DNA of 64,000 nt from Mediterraneibacter catenae (GTDB lineage Bacteria > Bacillota > Clostridia > Lachnospirales > Lachnospiraceae): assembly GCF_008691045.1 (NCBI RefSeq), contig NZ_VMSO01000008.1, forward strand, positions 1-64,000, read 5' to 3'. This document shows positions 61,970 to 64,000 of this stretch, one piece after another. The stretch's first letter is position 1. Every line of letters starts with the position of its first letter. Position numbers and translations under genes: made by a program. The notes beneath the pieces were generated by a model, which was not told the DNA's origin, made no database searches, and saw only the letters and a list, made by a program, of their open reading frames with translations.

Positions 61970-63148
61970 TTTTTGACCCACATAAATCAGATTGCCGTCT
62001 GTGATACCGTTCATTCTGCAGATTGCATCTACATGACTTACATCACCGTACATTTTCCTGCTGATAATGGCAAGCGTATCGCCTTCTTCTACAACATATA
62101 CTCCATCGCTCCCATTTTCACCGGTATAAGCTGTACTCTGATTTTCCGCTGCACTGTCTGTTTCAGATGTTCCGGAACTTTCTGCATCGGAAGAAGCTGT
62201 CTGTACGTCATCAGACTGACTGCCATCGGGCTGATTTTCTGCGAGTTGAGGTTCTGCAGACTGATTCTCATTACTCTGTGCCTCATCTTCTTCCGAAGCC
62301 TGTCCATCCCCGGCCTGTTCTTCTGATGTAACTGCCGTCACTGATCCGCTCGTCTCTCTCGTCTCTACGGTATCCGATGTATCTGCCAGAGCCTCCAGTG
62401 TACTCTGTACAGATTTCATCCTGTCAAAACTATTGACCATTGATACTCCCATAATGATCAGGACAAGCACAAGACATGCGCTTGCAACATACATCATACC
62501 TCCTGCCTTCCTGCGTTTCTGGTGCTCCCCCCGCTTTCTAACCAGATCACGAAAGTCCTGCGCAGCTCTGTCTTCCACAGTCTCTGATGAGATTGCCCCA
62601 TTTTTTTTTCGACTGGAGATCATATAATTCTGCATACACGGGTTCTTTTCATAATATGTGTAGTGCCCTCCTATCTCCATCAGATCATTCATTTTATGCA
62701 CATAATATGTTTCATCCTTTTCCACAGGATCTTTCATGATAAATACCGAATTCTTCTTCGGAAATGACTTCTTATGTAATTTTACAGTAGAAGCTTCCGG
62801 AGACAGCGGCACCCCCGGATGTGCCACAAACCATCCCAGCATCTCACCATCCTCAAAAAATTGCTTGCAGTCCTCGTATGCATGTTTCCATGTGCTGTCA
62901 TCGATTACATACTCATTTCCAGACAATTTCAGATCATGCATCTGGATAGCTCCGTATATGTATACATATTCCTCATCATCCCCGGACTGTATATCTCCCA
63001 CAAGAAACGCTCCTATCGGCACTTTTGCCTTTTCACTCTTTTCACATAGCTGGGCAAAAAATGTATCCACATAGTCCTCTACATATATCTTTGGGCTGTC
63101 GCTCACATTCCCGATCTGTCGAACATTTTTAGGTATCTGTCTTTCCAT
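61955..63148 (-). CDS. Membrane protein with MPN-like head and LysM tail
   Basis: A 397-residue protein of unusual build. Residues about 20-175 look like an MPN/JAB-type domain (VPIGAFLVGDIQSGDDEEYV, then GWFVAHPGVPLSPEAS), but the zinc His-x-His is reduced to one His (VAHPG), so it is probably inactive. A membrane helix follows at about 212-232, then a Ser/Glu-rich linker and a C-terminal LysM domain (VVEEGDTLAIISRKMYGDVS, MNGITDGNLIYVGQKLLLP) that binds peptidoglycan outside. It could link a cytoplasmic adaptor to the wall. GGAAGGTGG precedes ATG 63148. Confidence 0.8.
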   Translation of the reverse strand: MERQIPKNVRQIGNVSDSPKIYVEDYVDTFFAQLCEKSEKAKVPIGAFLVGDIQSGDDEEYVYIYGAIQMHDLKLSGNEYVIDDSTWKHAYEDCKQFFEDGEMLGWFVAHPGVPLSPEASTVKLHKKSFPKKNSVFIMKDPVEKDETYYVHKMNDLMEIGGHYTYYEKNPCMQNYMISSRKKNGAISSETVEDRAAQDFRDLVRKRGEHQKRRKAGGMMYVASACLVLVLIIMGVSMVNSFDRMKSVQSTLEALADTSDTVETRETSGSVTAVTSEEQAGDGQASEEDEAQSNENQSAEPQLAENQPDGSQSDDVQTASSDAESSGTSETDSAAENQSTAYTGENGSDGVYVVEEGDTLAIISRKMYGDVSHVDAICRMNGITDGNLIYVGQKLLLP

Positions 63149-63281
63149 GGTTATACTCCACCTTCCTGATATTGATGTTTTCCCGGCGTCGTAAAGAGAA
63201 TAGCACAGAGAAATAGCTGAATTTATCAGTTAATGTCAGGTAAGTTCGACAAATTCAATCAGGGACAGGTCAAAACGCAAT

Positions 63282-63318
63282 CGGGGACGTAGTAAAATCC
63301 GATTTTACTACGTCCCCG
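63282..63318 (-). repeat. Long hairpin between transketolase and LysM gene
   Basis: An 18-bp perfect inverted repeat (63282-63299 with 63301-63318) centred on a single base, in a minus-strand position after the transketolase gene. It may stop transcription but is followed only by a weak T-stretch. Its GGGGACGTAGTAAAAT arms and the nearby GGGACAGGTCAAAA recall REP-like repeats; this is an impression. Confidence 0.65.
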
Positions 63319-63333
63319 AATACAATTTAAAAA

Positions 63334-64000
63334 CTATTTTGAAAATTCTTTTATCTTCTGATATATACTTTCCGAATCAAGTCCATATTTCTTGATCAGT
63401 TCAACTGCCGGTCCGGACTCTCCGAATGTATCGTTGATACCGATCTTCATTACCTTTGTCGGTGCTTTTTCAGCGAGCACATCGCACACGGCACTTCCAA
63501 GACCTCCGATCACGGAATGTTCCTCAACTGTAACGACTTTTCCCGTCTCTTTTGCTGCCGCTGTTACGAGTTCTTCATCCAGCGGTTTGATCGTATGGAT
63601 ATTGATCACTTTCGCATCAATGCCGTCTGCAGCAAGTTTCTCAGCTGCCTCGAGACAGTTATTGACCGGAAGTCCTGTCGCGATGATCGTAAGGTCTTTT
63701 CCTTCTCTTAAGACAACTCCTTTTCCGAGTTCGAACTTATAGTCAGGTCTGTCATTGATCACCGGAACTGCCAGGCGTCCGAATCTTAAGTAAACCGGCC
63801 CCTGATGTTCATATGCCGCTTTTACTGCAGCCTTTGCCTCTATATCATCGGACGGGTTAATAACTACCATACCCGGAATCGTACGCATTAGAGCGATATC
63901 TTCGTTACACTGATGCGTTGCTCCGTCCTCTCCGACAGAGATACCTGCATGTGTCGCTCCGATCTTTACGTTAAGGTGCGGATATCCGATGGAATTTCTC
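63334..64000 (-). CDS. Transketolase C-terminal subunit (partial, runs off the right edge)
   Basis: The frame is open to 64000 and begins outside the window: RNSIGYPHLNVKIGATHAGI, then SVGEDGATHQCNEDIALMRT is the thiamine-diphosphate pyrimidine-binding segment of transketolase. The rest is VVTVEEHSVIGGLGSAVCDV, GESGPAVELIKKYGLDSESI. It is the C-terminal subunit of a split transketolase (pentose phosphate pathway; transfers two-carbon units). The N-terminal subunit is expected just beyond the right edge. A start at 63888 would miss the conserved residues. Confidence 0.93.
   Translation of the reverse strand, partial: RNSIGYPHLNVKIGATHAGISVGEDGATHQCNEDIALMRTIPGMVVINPSDDIEAKAAVKAAYEHQGPVYLRFGRLAVPVINDRPDYKFELGKGVVLREGKDLTIIATGLPVNNCLEAAEKLAADGIDAKVINIHTIKPLDEELVTAAAKETGKVVTVEEHSVIGGLGSAVCDVLAEKAPTKVMKIGINDTFGESGPAVELIKKYGLDSESIYQKIKEFSK

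Overview
The window looks like a chromosomal segment of a gut-type Lachnospiraceae (Bacillota, Clostridia). The evidence is Gram-positive Shine-Dalgarno sites (AGGAGG-like), sigma-A promoters, a GlgC/GlgD pair, YesM/YesN-type sugar signalling, Cys-lipoprotein signal peptides, and protein families typical of that group (DUF5711, DUF5104, the MPN-like/LysM protein, and the conserved small CxCPxC protein). Species cannot be fixed from sequence reading alone. There is no rRNA and no CRISPR array. Two tRNA genes (Asn, Ala) lie near 59.6-59.8 kb.

Layout. 0-4.3 kb: a MarR regulator with a heterodimeric ABC exporter, under one strong promoter with a palindrome at its start point. 4.5-6.8 kb: glgC-glgD for glycogen precursor synthesis. 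6.9-9.1 kb: a PD-(D/E)XK (Rpn-type) nuclease/transposase gene with an in-frame 42-bp tandem repeat, then about 950 bp of non-coding DNA holding two long palindromic elements. 9.1-11.4 kb: an aconitase-family hydratase. 11.5-17.2 kb: a compact minus-strand operon of small unknown, ankyrin, YezG-like (immunity-type) and lipoprotein genes, joined by stop/start overlaps and ending in a gene remnant. 17.4-23.5 kb: an ECF sigma factor, its putative anti-sigma protein, a transglutaminase-like lipoprotein, another lipoprotein and a DUF3810 metalloprotease-like membrane protein. 23.7-26.2 kb: a GH3 glycosidase with swapped domain order. 26.3-28.9 kb: a HipB/HipA-like module with a palindromic operator, plus two small genes.

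29-39.1 kb is a maltodextrin-type locus: binding protein, two permeases and a GH13 alpha-glucosidase on the minus strand, and divergently a YesM-type sensor kinase, a YesN-type AraC response regulator and a second binding lipoprotein. A tandem direct repeat beside the binding-protein promoter is a likely regulator site. 39.2-40.8 kb: an AbiEi/AbiEii pair. 41-47.5 kb: an Old Yellow Enzyme-type reductase, a MerR regulator, a beta-glucoside PTS transporter and a 6-phospho-beta-glucosidase. The reductase promoter and the PTS promoter carry the same 29-bp MerR-type element with 19-bp spacing, so they form one regulon; this is the most interesting functional idea in the window.

47.6-50.3 kb is a gene graveyard: short 3' or 5' pieces of an aldo-keto reductase, an oxidoreductase, a TetR regulator, YibE/F, an AAA-ATPase-like protein, an acetyltransferase and a flavodoxin, some fused to each other. 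50.3-55.6 kb is an intact redox cluster (aldo-keto reductase, two flavodoxins, flavin reductase, DUF4405 membrane protein, sugar O-acetyltransferase, LysR). Its two operon promoters share a LysR-type box. 55.6-57.95 kb holds a HigB/HigA-type pair and an AlbA_2/Schlafen-type regulator with repeated TTCTAACCA operators. 58-59.3 kb has fragments of a conjugative element next to the tRNA genes. 59.8-64 kb is housekeeping-like: CvpA, DUF5711, the MPN-like/LysM membrane protein, and the C-terminal transketolase subunit, which runs off the right edge.
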